A stretch of DNA of 7,654 nt, taken from the NCBI GenBank assembly GCA_938048505.1, contig CALIUX010000155.1, positions 1 to 7,654 of the forward strand. The letters run 5' to 3'. Both the position numbers and the translations under genes were made by a program. Each line of letters begins with the position of its first letter. The stretch's first letter is position 1. This DNA is from an uncultured Pseudomonadales bacterium. Lineage in GTDB: Bacteria > Pseudomonadota > Gammaproteobacteria > Pseudomonadales > Cellvibrionaceae. This document shows, piece after piece, positions 1 to 6,445 of this stretch. Under the pieces are notes generated by a model. That model had not been told where the DNA came from and ran no database searches. It was given only the letters and a program-made list of their open reading frames with translations.

Positions 1-273
1 GCGCAAAGCGCCAATGATTTATATCAGCAAATTTTTATGATTGGTGAAAGACTGCAAAAGCTTGGGCGCACCCTTAGCACAACCACCTTGCAGTATAATG
101 ATGTCATTACGGCTCTAGCCGGACGGCAAGGGTTATATCAAAAAGCCGAAAAGTTTGGGGATGTCGCAAACAACATGCAACCCATGCCCGAGTTACAAGC
201 GTTACAAAAAGACATTGATGAAGCTAAGCTATTAAACCTAGCTTCATACCGCAAAGAGCAAACAAGCGAATAG
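1..273 (+). CDS. rmuC: RmuC family DNA recombination protein, C-terminal fragment
   Basis: This is the 3' end of a gene that begins before the window; the frame is open from base 1 and 90 residues are visible. The fragment has the typical RmuC tail: a helix with LYQQIFMIGERLQKLG, then LSTTTLQYNDVITALAGRQG, then a basic QKAEKFGD segment and a short charged tail ending in TSE. In the family this part follows the nuclease-like core and is predicted to be largely coiled coil. RmuC limits recombination between inverted repeats and is thought to act as a nuclease-like factor on DNA; that role is family knowledge, and the catalytic core lies outside the window. The next gene starts 15 bp after the stop on the same strand, so the two are probably co-transcribed. 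The internal ATG at base 37 is only a methionine codon inside the gene, not its start. Confidence 0.85.
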   Translation, partial: AQSANDLYQQIFMIGERLQKLGRTLSTTTLQYNDVITALAGRQGLYQKAEKFGDVANNMQPMPELQALQKDIDEAKLLNLASYRKEQTSE

Positions 274-288
274 AACTGAATACATACA

Positions 289-771
289 ATGAATATCGAC
301 CTTAAAAAACAATGCTACTGCGGCCATTTTATTGCAGAAAAAAGTCTTCCTTTTGAAGATTGCTGCAAGCCTTTTATTGAAAAAAAGCAAAAGCCCGCAA
401 CATGCGAACAACTTATGCGGTCACGTTTTAGTGCTTTTTGCCTAAAAGATACGGCATACCTCATTGATACACTGCATGCATCACAACGTACACCCGATGA
501 CTACCTCACTTTACAAGAAAACTTTAATGGCACACAGTGGCTAGGCCTAAAAGTCATTGAGGTAAATGATAACACCGTAGAGTTCTGCGCTTTTTACACA
601 TGCCCGCCGTCAAAAAATATTGAGCAGTTACATGAGCGGTCTGAGTTCATACAAGAAGATGGAAATTGGTATTACAAAGCAGGGATACATTTGCCCAACA
701 TCAAGTTAGGGCGAAACGACACCTGCTACTGTGGCAGCGGCAAAAAAATAAAGAAGTGTTGTAACCATTAA
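289..771 (+). CDS. ychJ: YchJ-family SEC-C motif protein (UPF0225-like)
   Basis: This complete 160-residue protein is close to the usual YchJ length of about 150. It has a cysteine cluster at each end. The N-terminal one is C9-x-C11 with C25-C26. The C-terminal one is a textbook SEC-C motif at residues 141-160: GRNDTCYCGSGKK with C146, C148, C157, C158 and a final H160, the zinc-binding pattern also found at the end of SecA. Between them lies the NTF2-like YchJ middle domain, recognisable from EQLMRSRFSAFCLKDTAYLIDTLH (residues about 40-63) and the SEFIQEDGNWYYKAG strand region. The protein is probably cytoplasmic and zinc-binding; its cellular role is not established. There is no clear Shine-Dalgarno sequence in the 15 bp after rmuC, so translation may depend on read-through from rmuC. 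The stop codon is 5 bp from that of the opposing barrel gene. Confidence 0.88.
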   Translation: MNIDLKKQCYCGHFIAEKSLPFEDCCKPFIEKKQKPATCEQLMRSRFSAFCLKDTAYLIDTLHASQRTPDDYLTLQENFNGTQWLGLKVIEVNDNTVEFCAFYTCPPSKNIEQLHERSEFIQEDGNWYYKAGIHLPNIKLGRNDTCYCGSGKKIKKCCNH

Positions 772-772
772 T

Positions 773-786
773 TCGCTTAAAAGCGA
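773..786. terminator. Small palindrome between convergent genes, possible bidirectional terminator
   Basis: The sequence TCGCTTAAAAGCGA forms a 5 bp stem with a 4-base loop (or a 6 bp stem on paper). It lies right after the ychJ stop and overlaps the stop codon of the opposing barrel gene. It is the only inverted repeat in the convergent junction, so it could end transcription from both sides. The stem is short and no run of T follows on either strand, so this is a weak call. Confidence 0.25.
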
Positions 787-1436
787 TAATTCAACCCCAG
801 CGCAACGCTCACATAGTCCAAGAAAATATCAGGACTCGTGCTCTGAGGGTCGCCGGGTAGGCGTCTATCGCGTGCTAAACCACTCGCAAAGCGAACTTCT
901 AAAATGGCATCCACGGGCTGATTCCAAGCGTTCAACCGGCTTAAACTTGCACCCGTATAATAGCCGTTTTGAGGCAAACCACTGTCGAGTGACGCAGCAC
1001 CAAAAAAGGCTCCTACACGCCAGCTATCATTAGGTTGATACAGATAATCTAATGCTCTGTACCCCAGCAGTGATGAATCTAAAATATCATCATAATCCAA
1101 TGCCACGCCAAACCAATGACGTTGCGACTGACCTAATGGCTTATGGATACCCACAGCAAGGTGATAACCTGTACTTTCAGGCTTAAAATCGATTCCTGTA
1201 ATGCTGCCTCTATCACTAATGCGTCCTAATGTTTTTTGATAGCCGACCGTAAAAAAGGCTTCGTAACTGTACGCGTGACTAGCAGCACTGCATAACAGCA
1301 TCACGCACATCACTTTACAGATAGCACCTAATGTTTGTTTTTTTCTTAACCCAAAACGGTTTGACACACTATTATTCCACGTTAGCAAAAGAGAGTATAA
1401 AGAGGATACTTTCGACAAAATCAACACCCTTACCAT
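777..1436 (-). CDS. Predicted small outer-membrane beta-barrel protein, downstream of wzi
   Basis: No family is recognised. The longest frame gives 219 residues. Three features point to an outer-membrane barrel: a signal peptide with a basic RKK n-region, a hydrophobic core and an A-S-H-A cleavage site around residue 55; alternating amphipathic strands with many Tyr, Trp and Gly (for example HWFGVALDYDD and SWRVGAFFGAAS); and a C-terminal LNYRF, ending in the Phe that is typical of BAM substrates. The ATG at 1436 overlaps the wzi stop in ATGGTAA, a coupling-type overlap, but would give a 55-residue signal peptide and has a poor ribosome site. A GTG at 1365-1367 (residue 24) has a GGA 8 bases upstream and gives a normal 32-residue signal peptide with a mature part of about 164 residues, so it may be the true start. 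The outer bound is reported here. The gene is probably co-transcribed with wzi and may assist in capsule or surface assembly; that role is inference from position only. Confidence 0.7.
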   Translation of the reverse strand: MVRVLILSKVSSLYSLLLTWNNSVSNRFGLRKKQTLGAICKVMCVMLLCSAASHAYSYEAFFTVGYQKTLGRISDRGSITGIDFKPESTGYHLAVGIHKPLGQSQRHWFGVALDYDDILDSSLLGYRALDYLYQPNDSWRVGAFFGAASLDSGLPQNGYYTGASLSRLNAWNQPVDAILEVRFASGLARDRRLPGDPQSTSPDIFLDYVSVALGLNYRF

Positions 1437-2887
1437 CTTGTAAAAACCGTTAAGCCATGAGCACTTTCACCCAGAATATCTTCACCCAAATTCAGTGAAA
1501 AGCCCAATGTGGCATTCTGCGTAGTCTGCGCATATTCCATCTGCAAGTTTGTGCCTGTTTGATAATTAGTCGCTGATAAATCACTATTTTTAACTTGGCG
1601 GTAAATGGCTTTAACATGGCGGGTAGGCGATATAGACCATAACAATTTAAGCGTTTGCGCTTTCGCACCTACTGCATCATTTCTGAGCCGTTGATTACCT
1701 GCCCAATGCCCAACAATGCTATTGTGATGCGTTAAGCCATCGCCATAATTGGTATTCACATACCAGCCATTTTGCCATTCCGCCATCTCATAAGTCGCAC
1801 CCAGTTTGTCGAATAGAAGCGGAAAGTGAATACCCAGCATCAAAGCACTATTCCCTAAATGAACATCTGACGTAGCCGATGTATCTTCGCCTGCATATTC
1901 CATATAAACCGATACCGGTACTTTGCCAGGAAAGGTAAAGCGCGTTGTGACAGACGAGATTTGATTACCAAAATCACGCCCTTCTTCACCGATATTATCC
2001 GCTTGGCGCGGTAAGAAAAAAGCTTCTGCCAAATCTCCCAAGCCCTCTTCGCGCGTTGCACCACCATATTGCATCAAACGATTAAAGCCTATGGCAAACC
2101 CTTCAATAGGCTCAAAGCTTAAATGCAACCCCATTAATAAGGGGTTACCGGATAAACGCTGATTACTTTCACGGCTTAAAATACTGTCTGATTCAGACAT
2201 GCGCGCCCAGAAGATTTCATATCTTATACCTAAAAAATCAAGGGGCTTTGGGTTAGATAAGGTCACACTGGGCAAAGCCGCAGCGTGTGTACTGATGAGC
2301 ATATCGCTTTCTTGAAAAGGCCCAAACCAATGCGGTCTAAAACCTACGTCTAGCTGTGCTAAATCGCCACCTAAAGATAAGAATGACCCTTCATAAAAAT
2401 GCGACTTATCATTGCCTACACGCTCACCAACAAACGCGCCCACATTTAATGCAGCCCAATCATTCAGAACCGCATGTCCTGCCAGCGAAGCCACATAATC
2501 ACTTTGATGATCAATACCGCGCTGATTAGGCAAGCTATACGCTGAATCTTGCGTACTGTAGCGTAATGCAAGATTCGCGTGATTAAGATTGACTGGCGCA
2601 CTGTAACGCTCAAGATACCGTTTAATTGAGCGTTGTAATTGAGGGTATTGGCCATCTATCTTTTTAAGCGCGCGATTTACCTCACTAATCGGGATGGGAC
2701 GTTTGATAATTGGCATATTTGCCACAACAAACAATCGCTCAACACGCGCTTCAATATCGGGCGAGAGCTGCGCAGGTAAATACAGGCTCGCTGCATTAAC
2801 ACCACTAGAGAAAAGCAGTGTAAAAGAAAAGAGCGTACCGCTCATGCAGGCCAGAATAAAGAATATTTTTTTTGTCAGTGTGTCCAA
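1430..2887 (-). CDS. Capsule assembly Wzi/CapsA family outer-membrane protein
   Basis: This 485-residue protein is close in size to E. coli Wzi (about 480). A signal peptide occupies residues 1 to about 33 (basic TKK, long hydrophobic stretch, VNAA cleavage site). A helical segment follows at about 44-95, including VERLFVVANMPIIKRPIPIS, the N-terminal helical part expected in the family. The rest is a beta barrel. The strongest family signature is residues 181-216, with GFRPHWFGPFQESDMLIST followed by ALPSVTLSNPKP, matching the Wzi pattern of a Trp-Gly-Pro turn and a Ser-rich strand. The protein ends in an aromatic residue (TRW), as barrels do. Family members sit in the outer membrane and help anchor or organise capsular polysaccharide on the cell surface. 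The start is a TTG at 2887-2885, chosen because GAGGAAG lies just upstream and the signal peptide begins there. The next gene overlaps its stop by 7 bp. Confidence 0.85.
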   Translation of the reverse strand: MDTLTKKIFFILACMSGTLFSFTLLFSSGVNAASLYLPAQLSPDIEARVERLFVVANMPIIKRPIPISEVNRALKKIDGQYPQLQRSIKRYLERYSAPVNLNHANLALRYSTQDSAYSLPNQRGIDHQSDYVASLAGHAVLNDWAALNVGAFVGERVGNDKSHFYEGSFLSLGGDLAQLDVGFRPHWFGPFQESDMLISTHAAALPSVTLSNPKPLDFLGIRYEIFWARMSESDSILSRESNQRLSGNPLLMGLHLSFEPIEGFAIGFNRLMQYGGATREEGLGDLAEAFFLPRQADNIGEEGRDFGNQISSVTTRFTFPGKVPVSVYMEYAGEDTSATSDVHLGNSALMLGIHFPLLFDKLGATYEMAEWQNGWYVNTNYGDGLTHHNSIVGHWAGNQRLRNDAVGAKAQTLKLLWSISPTRHVKAIYRQVKNSDLSATNYQTGTNLQMEYAQTTQNATLGFSLNLGEDILGESAHGLTVFTRW

Positions 2888-2904
2888 TGTTTACAGCTTC
2901 CTCG
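2888..2904 (-). promoter_or_regulatory. Ribosome binding site supporting a TTG start for the Wzi-family gene
   Basis: On the minus strand GAGGAAG is followed by CTGTAAACA and then TTG. This is a good Shine-Dalgarno match at a workable distance (about 9 bases). No in-frame ATG is present near the signal peptide start, so this site decides the start. Confidence 0.55.
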
Positions 2905-2966
2905 TCTCTCTAACGATTACAATATCATTTATTCACTGGCCTACTTGAGGCAAGTCATTGGTGCAG

Positions 2967-3689
2967 TTAGGATTTTAATAAAGAAGAAATCAAGACATTA
3001 CCCTGTTCAACAGGATTAGCGCGAATCTTCCCTTCCTCTTTTGCAATTTGAGTAAAAAGGGCATTAATGCCGCTATCAATTGCATGGCTTTCAAGATCGA
3101 GATTCGGCTTATTGGCAATAGGCACTAACTTATAAGCACTGGACAATTTTTTATAGTCATTATAAAAGCCTAACGCTGTCAGTTGGTCTTTGATAATGCC
3201 TTGGTAGCGGCTACGTAAGGTTTGTTCTGTTTCAGAGCGGAAGAATTGCGTCGCTGCATTGGGGCCACCACGCAAAATACCTAGCGCATCTGTAACATTC
3301 ATCTTACTAATAGCACTGACAAAAACCGGGCCAGCCTCTTTAGCCGCACGCTGCGCACCTTGATTCATCAGGTTTTCGACACTATCAACATATGAACCCA
3401 AGCCAAATTTGCGCATAGGTTGCACCACTGAATCAAATTGCTGTGGCAGCCCTATACGGTACGATGAAGCCCCCATAAAGCCATTTGCGCCACCCAATGA
3501 TTCACTGGTGCGCTGTGTACTAAGCGTTAGGATTTGCTTCACACCCTCAGACAGCTTCTCGGGGCTATAGCCAAGCGCCTGCGACACACCTAAGCCGGTT
3601 TCTGCGACCTGAGCCAAGTTACCACAACCCGAAACTGCAGCGCCTGTACACGCTAACAAACCGCTTTTGATTAATAATCGACGATTCAT
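2967..3689 (-). CDS. DUF4197 family lipoprotein
   Basis: This complete 240-residue protein matches the DUF4197 family in length and sequence pattern. Recognisable family segments are SEGVKQILTLSTQRTSESLG (about 47-66), the SSYRIGLPQQF block followed by helices with VVQPMRKFGLG, a central DALGILRGGPNAATQFFRSET segment (about 134-154), and a C-terminal HAIDSGINALFTQIAKEE. The N-terminus is a lipoprotein signal with lipobox AVSGC and C22 as the modified residue; G-N after the Cys, with no Asp at +2, favours outer-membrane sorting. NRRLLIK at residues 2-8 resembles a twin-arginine motif, so Tat export is possible. The function of DUF4197 proteins is not established. The start ATG is well placed, with AAGGG 5 bases upstream. 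The wzi gene follows after 79 bp and a lipoprotein gene precedes after 133 bp. Confidence 0.88.
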   Translation of the reverse strand: MNRRLLIKSGLLACTGAAVSGCGNLAQVAETGLGVSQALGYSPEKLSEGVKQILTLSTQRTSESLGGANGFMGASSYRIGLPQQFDSVVQPMRKFGLGSYVDSVENLMNQGAQRAAKEAGPVFVSAISKMNVTDALGILRGGPNAATQFFRSETEQTLRSRYQGIIKDQLTALGFYNDYKKLSSAYKLVPIANKPNLDLESHAIDSGINALFTQIAKEEGKIRANPVEQGNVLISSLLKS

Positions 3690-3705
3690 GTCATACCCTT
3701 TTTGA

Positions 3706-3729
3706 GATCAAATAATAGATCGAATAATA
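3706..3729 (-). repeat. 12-bp tandem repeat in the DUF4197 gene leader
   Basis: Two adjacent copies, GATCAAATAATA and GATCGAATAATA, differ at one of 12 positions. On the minus strand each reads TATTATTYGATC, and TATTAT differs from the sigma-70 -10 consensus by one base. The pair lies 17-40 bases before the ATG of the DUF4197 gene, where a promoter or operator would be expected. No convincing -35 element sits 17 bases upstream of either copy, so a promoter is possible but not shown. Confidence 0.45.
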
Positions 3730-3822
3730 TTACCGCTGATAAACAATAATGACAGCTGCCATTCACGCAGTAAAAAATGGATTCACTTAAAAAGCAAGGT
3801 AGCTATTATGACGCCAAAAACG

Positions 3823-4467
3823 CTATTCCCAAAGCGCTATGAGCACTTGCTGTAATGCAGTCGTCAACATTGCAGCAGCTTGTTCAGACTGCCCTCTCAA
3901 ATCATTCAACTCAGCCGTAACAGCTTGATCACCGGCAACATCTGCGTAAGTCATTGATTTTACAGAACTACCTTCTATTCGATCTACCTCAACCCAGGGC
4001 GTAATCTGGTCTCCTGCTGAGCGAAAACCCAAGTGCTTTATAGCAAGATGGCTGGGAAACTCTGATTTAGCGCTGCCCCTTCCGGTACTTCCCTCTTCAG
4101 TACTTCTCCCTTCAGCACTTCTCTCTTCAGCACCACCCTTTTTATCTAAATGCTGGGCTGCCAATGCATACTGTTGAAGCACCTCCGAAACAACAGCCTT
4201 AGCATCAAACCCACCTTGGCTTGCCGATGCATGCAAATCTTTTGCAATGCCTTCATCGATCGCGACACCAATGGCAATACCCATCGCCCCCATAGAACCC
4301 GACATCATCATTGCTGCCGCCGCACCACGCCCAGTAAATTCAAGCCTTTCTTTTTGCGGGTATTGTACAGGCATAGAGGTCAATTGCTTTTTACCAAACG
4401 ACTGACACCCCATCAGCCCCCATAAAAGCATAAAACAAATAGTCACACGGTAAGATAATACAAACAT
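3823..4467 (-). CDS. Hypothetical glycine-rich lipoprotein with an in-frame repeat
   Basis: The family is not recognised. The 214-residue product starts with a lipoprotein signal: hydrophobic FMLLWGLMGC, with C21 as the predicted lipidated residue followed by Q-S, which favours the outer membrane. Residues about 47-70 form a small hydrophobic, Gly/Ala/Met-rich stretch (GRGAAAAMMMSGSMGAMGIA) with spaced glycines, similar to the glycine-zipper segments of some envelope lipoproteins. A predicted helical region follows. Residues about 113-134 are a low-complexity, charged 5-residue repeat of the type EERSA/EGRST/EEGST, encoded by a 15-bp DNA tandem repeat. The C-terminal part is again structured, with strands around WVEVDRIEG and a final helix of Gln and Ala. 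No strong Shine-Dalgarno sequence is seen before the ATG. It may be co-transcribed with the DUF4197 gene 133 bp downstream; a role in the envelope is inferred from the signal alone. Confidence 0.65.
   Translation of the reverse strand: MFVLSYRVTICFMLLWGLMGCQSFGKKQLTSMPVQYPQKERLEFTGRGAAAAMMMSGSMGAMGIAIGVAIDEGIAKDLHASASQGGFDAKAVVSEVLQQYALAAQHLDKKGGAEERSAEGRSTEEGSTGRGSAKSEFPSHLAIKHLGFRSAGDQITPWVEVDRIEGSSVKSMTYADVAGDQAVTAELNDLRGQSEQAAAMLTTALQQVLIALWE
4085..4129. repeat. 15-bp tandem repeat, three copies, inside the lipoprotein gene
   Basis: Three adjacent units read GTACTTCCCTCTTCA, GTACTTCTCCCTTCA and GCACTTCTCTCTTCA on the plus strand. A degenerate fourth copy may precede them at about 4070-4084. 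The unit is a multiple of three, so copy changes would keep the frame and only lengthen or shorten the E/R/S/G-rich linker of the encoded protein. Confidence 0.75.
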
Positions 4468-4522
4468 AAGGCCATCTTGAAATGAAAAGGTTTAAGGTAG
4501 AAATAGAGGTCAGATGGGTTAT

Positions 4523-4549
4523 TGAATAGCACAGCCCTAGCAAAATCAA
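4523..4549 (-). promoter_or_regulatory. Possible sigma-70 promoter for the glycine-rich lipoprotein gene
   Basis: On the minus strand, TTGATT (-35-like, 4549-4544) is followed after 15 bases by TATTCA (4528-4523). TATTCA is preceded by TGC, giving an extended -10 form. It sits about 55 bases before the ATG at 4467. The spacer is shorter than the usual 17, so confidence is low. Confidence 0.3.
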
Positions 4550-4630
4550 CGTTTCTTTAACCCGTACTCATTTTAACTGCATGTCAATTCACATTCACAT
4601 TTATCTAAACCATACTGGCTTAACTCCTAG

Positions 4631-4647
4631 TAAGGCTCACTGCCTTA
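4631..4647. repeat. Short hairpin in the divergent intergenic region
   Basis: TAAGGC-TCACT-GCCTTA is a 6 bp perfect stem with a 5-base loop, about 105 bases before the phospholipase-like gene. It could be an operator half-site pair or a leader hairpin. It has no T-run and is not a terminator. Confidence 0.35.
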
Positions 4648-4693
4648 AATGTTAAACCCAATATTCATATTAACTTCACCACAGCGTCACTTA

Positions 4694-4710
4694 GCATGCG
4701 CATCATGCGT
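4694..4710. promoter_or_regulatory. Palindromic ATGCG-rich site upstream of the phospholipase-like gene
   Basis: The stretch GCATGCGCATCATGCGT contains the 11-base palindrome CGCATCATGCG, the 6-base palindrome GCATGC and two direct copies of CATGCG spaced 9 bases apart. It is GC-rich within an AT-rich intergenic region and lies 42 bases before the ATG, so it could be a regulator binding site. No protein can be named. Confidence 0.3.
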
Positions 4711-4738
4711 CCCTCATTAATATCAATGTTATAAAAAA

Positions 4739-4751
4739 ACAGGGTAACTAA
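4739..4751 (+). promoter_or_regulatory. Ribosome binding site of the phospholipase-like gene
   Basis: CAGGG followed by TAACTAA and then ATG gives an AGGG Shine-Dalgarno core 7 bases before the start codon. It supports the ATG at 4752, which also opens a good signal peptide. Confidence 0.55.
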
Positions 4752-6248
4752 ATGAAAAACCTCATTAAATGGTGTTGTGTTTTATGCTGCTTTATCACAC
4801 CTGCAGTATTAACCAAAGCGCTTGCTGCGCAAAACTATAACGATGTACAACAAAAATCTTCACACAATAGCTTTGGACGACATGAAGGCTTTTTGGATCA
4901 ATTCCTTTTTCACCGTATTCGATCCGTTGAACTGGACATATACCGTAGCAAAATAGGCCAGTCATATGACGACGACAACTGGTTTGTTTACCATACACCG
5001 GTAGTCGATACACGTACCAACTGTAATCGCTTATCAGACTGCCTTGCGCTGTTTCGAATATTTGATCAACAAGTCCCACAACATGAAGTGGTTACCGTTT
5101 GGGTTGATGCACGTGAAGGCTTTTACGGTAGTCAAAACGAAGCAGCATTTGATAAGTTGATTACCCGCTACATTAATAAAAATGACATTCTCAAGCCATC
5201 AGACTTACACCAAGCCTGCCCATCTGCAGGCAGCCTTAAAGATACCGTATCAAATGGCTGCGATTGGCCAAGCCTTAGCGCACTAAAGGGAAAATGGATA
5301 TTTGTTATTACGTCAGGTGATTACGAAACCGACAGGGATAATCGCATTGCTTTTAGAGCTGAATCGATTGCTTCAACCCGCGATATAGATCGATCGCGCC
5401 GTATCTTTTTTAATACCAGCAGCAAGAACAATACTCTCACCAATCACATACACAGAGACAATTTTGTGAGCCGACGCTATGTATTAGATAGTAGAGGCGA
5501 CTTTGAATCTGCCATTAGCGGTAAAACCCATCACATATCAACTAATAAAATTAATTTTTTAAATGATAATTGGGCAAAAACACACAATGCCAATGATTTA
5601 ACAGCTTGGCCATTCCGATGCATTGGCAACTGTGGTACCCAGCATGAAAAAGGCAACACTATAGGCATTGAGGTGAACTCAGAAGATATTTGGGGAAGAC
5701 GTGATCACTTCACTTTTTTATATCAAGACCGCAACCGCAGCCACTCACGCTATGAAGCCTCTATTCATGCAGCCAGTAGCCATGTAGATCGCTGGGCTAA
5801 AGGCTGTTTAATGGTGCGCGCCAGCCTATCAAATAATAGCCCTTATCTTGCGATCTGCCGCCCTTCAGACAATTCAACACTGCGTGTACAATGGCGAGAA
5901 GACTACTCTAATAACTCTCGCTTTGCTGAAAAGGCTATTAATCTTAGTGTTGCACCCGGTGTGGAACGCGCCGATTTATCATTCGTTAAAATTGACACTT
6001 GGCGTGAAAATCATTGCGCTATTGCAAGCGGCTCTGTAGATGGAAAAAACTGGACAAACATCGCATCGCAATGCTTTAGCGAACCTCTTCGTTATCAAGG
6101 TTTAGCAGCAAGCTCGCATGGTAATCGCAATGTGAGGCATTTATTTAATAACGTGACACTTTGGGGTGACACACAGAAAGCCAGTGATTTTTCACGCAGA
6201 AATATTGGTACTGTAAGGCATGTAAAAGTGGCTGACCAAAGAAGATAA
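4752..6248 (+). CDS. Secreted Ca2+-dependent PI-PLC-like protein with C-terminal ConA-like domain
   Basis: This complete protein has 498 residues. A Sec signal peptide covers residues 1 to about 25 (MKNLIKW, then a Cys-rich hydrophobic core, ALA-A cleavage). The catalytic domain, about 28-290, resembles the Ca2+-dependent PI-PLC group typified by Streptomyces PLC1. Its signatures are SSHNSF (H38, N39), SVELDIY (E60, D62), VYHTPVVD (second His, H81), VVTVWVDAREG (D119) and, further on, CDWPSLSALKGKWIFVIT at 170-187. The two histidines and the acidic residues fit the catalytic and metal-binding set expected of the family. The C-terminal part, about 300-472, looks like a DUF1349/concanavalin A-like fold: KGCLMVRASL, SVDGKNWTNIA and GLAASSHGN followed by FNNVTLWG. 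Such domains usually bind glycans or mediate contact. The likely role is extracellular or periplasmic cleavage of a phosphodiester lipid or related substrate; the true substrate is unknown. It is a single gene with its own leader region. Confidence 0.78.
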   Translation: MKNLIKWCCVLCCFITPAVLTKALAAQNYNDVQQKSSHNSFGRHEGFLDQFLFHRIRSVELDIYRSKIGQSYDDDNWFVYHTPVVDTRTNCNRLSDCLALFRIFDQQVPQHEVVTVWVDAREGFYGSQNEAAFDKLITRYINKNDILKPSDLHQACPSAGSLKDTVSNGCDWPSLSALKGKWIFVITSGDYETDRDNRIAFRAESIASTRDIDRSRRIFFNTSSKNNTLTNHIHRDNFVSRRYVLDSRGDFESAISGKTHHISTNKINFLNDNWAKTHNANDLTAWPFRCIGNCGTQHEKGNTIGIEVNSEDIWGRRDHFTFLYQDRNRSHSRYEASIHAASSHVDRWAKGCLMVRASLSNNSPYLAICRPSDNSTLRVQWREDYSNNSRFAEKAINLSVAPGVERADLSFVKIDTWRENHCAIASGSVDGKNWTNIASQCFSEPLRYQGLAASSHGNRNVRHLFNNVTLWGDTQKASDFSRRNIGTVRHVKVADQRR

Positions 6249-6273
6249 TCTATAGTCTTTTAATAAGTTAACG

Positions 6274-6382
6274 CTAATCTATACGATGCACATAATACGT
6301 CTAACAATACAACTGTCAGTCTTGCCATGAGCAACTAGCTGATTGTCTGCAAAACATATGGGGCAATACTCGTATAGATTAG
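6274..6382. repeat. 13-bp perfect inverted repeat flanking 83 bp
   Basis: CTAATCTATACGA at 6274-6286 is matched by its exact reverse complement TCGTATAGATTAG at 6370-6382. The core TAATCTATA also occurs a third time at 6246-6254, overlapping the stop codon of the phospholipase-like gene. The 109-bp unit has the size and outline of a miniature inverted-repeat element, but no target site duplication is visible at its edges and no coding sequence lies inside. It could instead be the closing stem of an RNA structure. Confidence 0.6.
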
Positions 6383-6383
6383 T

Positions 6384-6408
6384 TTTGCACTACAATGAGT
6401 AGTGCAAA
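6384..6408. repeat. 10-bp perfect hairpin
   Basis: TTTGCACTAC-AATGA-GTAGTGCAAA is a perfect 10 bp stem with a 5-base loop, beginning 2 bases after the end of the long inverted repeat. It has no T-run on the 3' side of either strand, so it could be a protein-binding palindrome, an RNA stability hairpin or a non-canonical terminator. Confidence 0.6.
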
Positions 6409-6411
6409 CGT

Positions 6412-6445
6412 TGGCTATTAGCTAAAGACATTAGCACGGTAGCCA
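6412..6445. repeat. Two-tier hairpin
   Basis: The outer stem TGGCTA/TAGCCA (6 bp) encloses an inner stem GCTAA-AGACA-TTAGC (5 bp, 5-base loop), with internal loops of TTA and ACGG between the tiers. It follows the 10-bp hairpin after 3 bases, so three structured elements stand in a row. Confidence 0.4.

Noticed and set aside
1855..2655. Two short minus-strand frames (1855-2067 and 2464-2655) inside the Wzi-family gene
   Set aside because: They overlap the coding sequence in another phase, lack start signals and resemble no protein family; they do not indicate a frameshift because the main frame is continuous.
2694..2948. Open frame of 84 codons on the plus strand across the start of the Wzi-family gene
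   Set aside because: It is antisense to the signal peptide and N-terminal region of a well-supported gene, has no family signature and has no ribosome site.
2943..2955. Palindrome ACTTGAGGCAAGT as terminator of the DUF4197 gene
   Set aside because: The stem is only 5 bp with a 3-base loop, and no T-run follows on the minus strand; co-transcription into wzi remains possible.
4150..4425. Open frame of 91 codons on the plus strand with many His, Arg and Pro residues
   Set aside because: It is antisense to the glycine-rich lipoprotein gene; its composition is that of a shadow frame.
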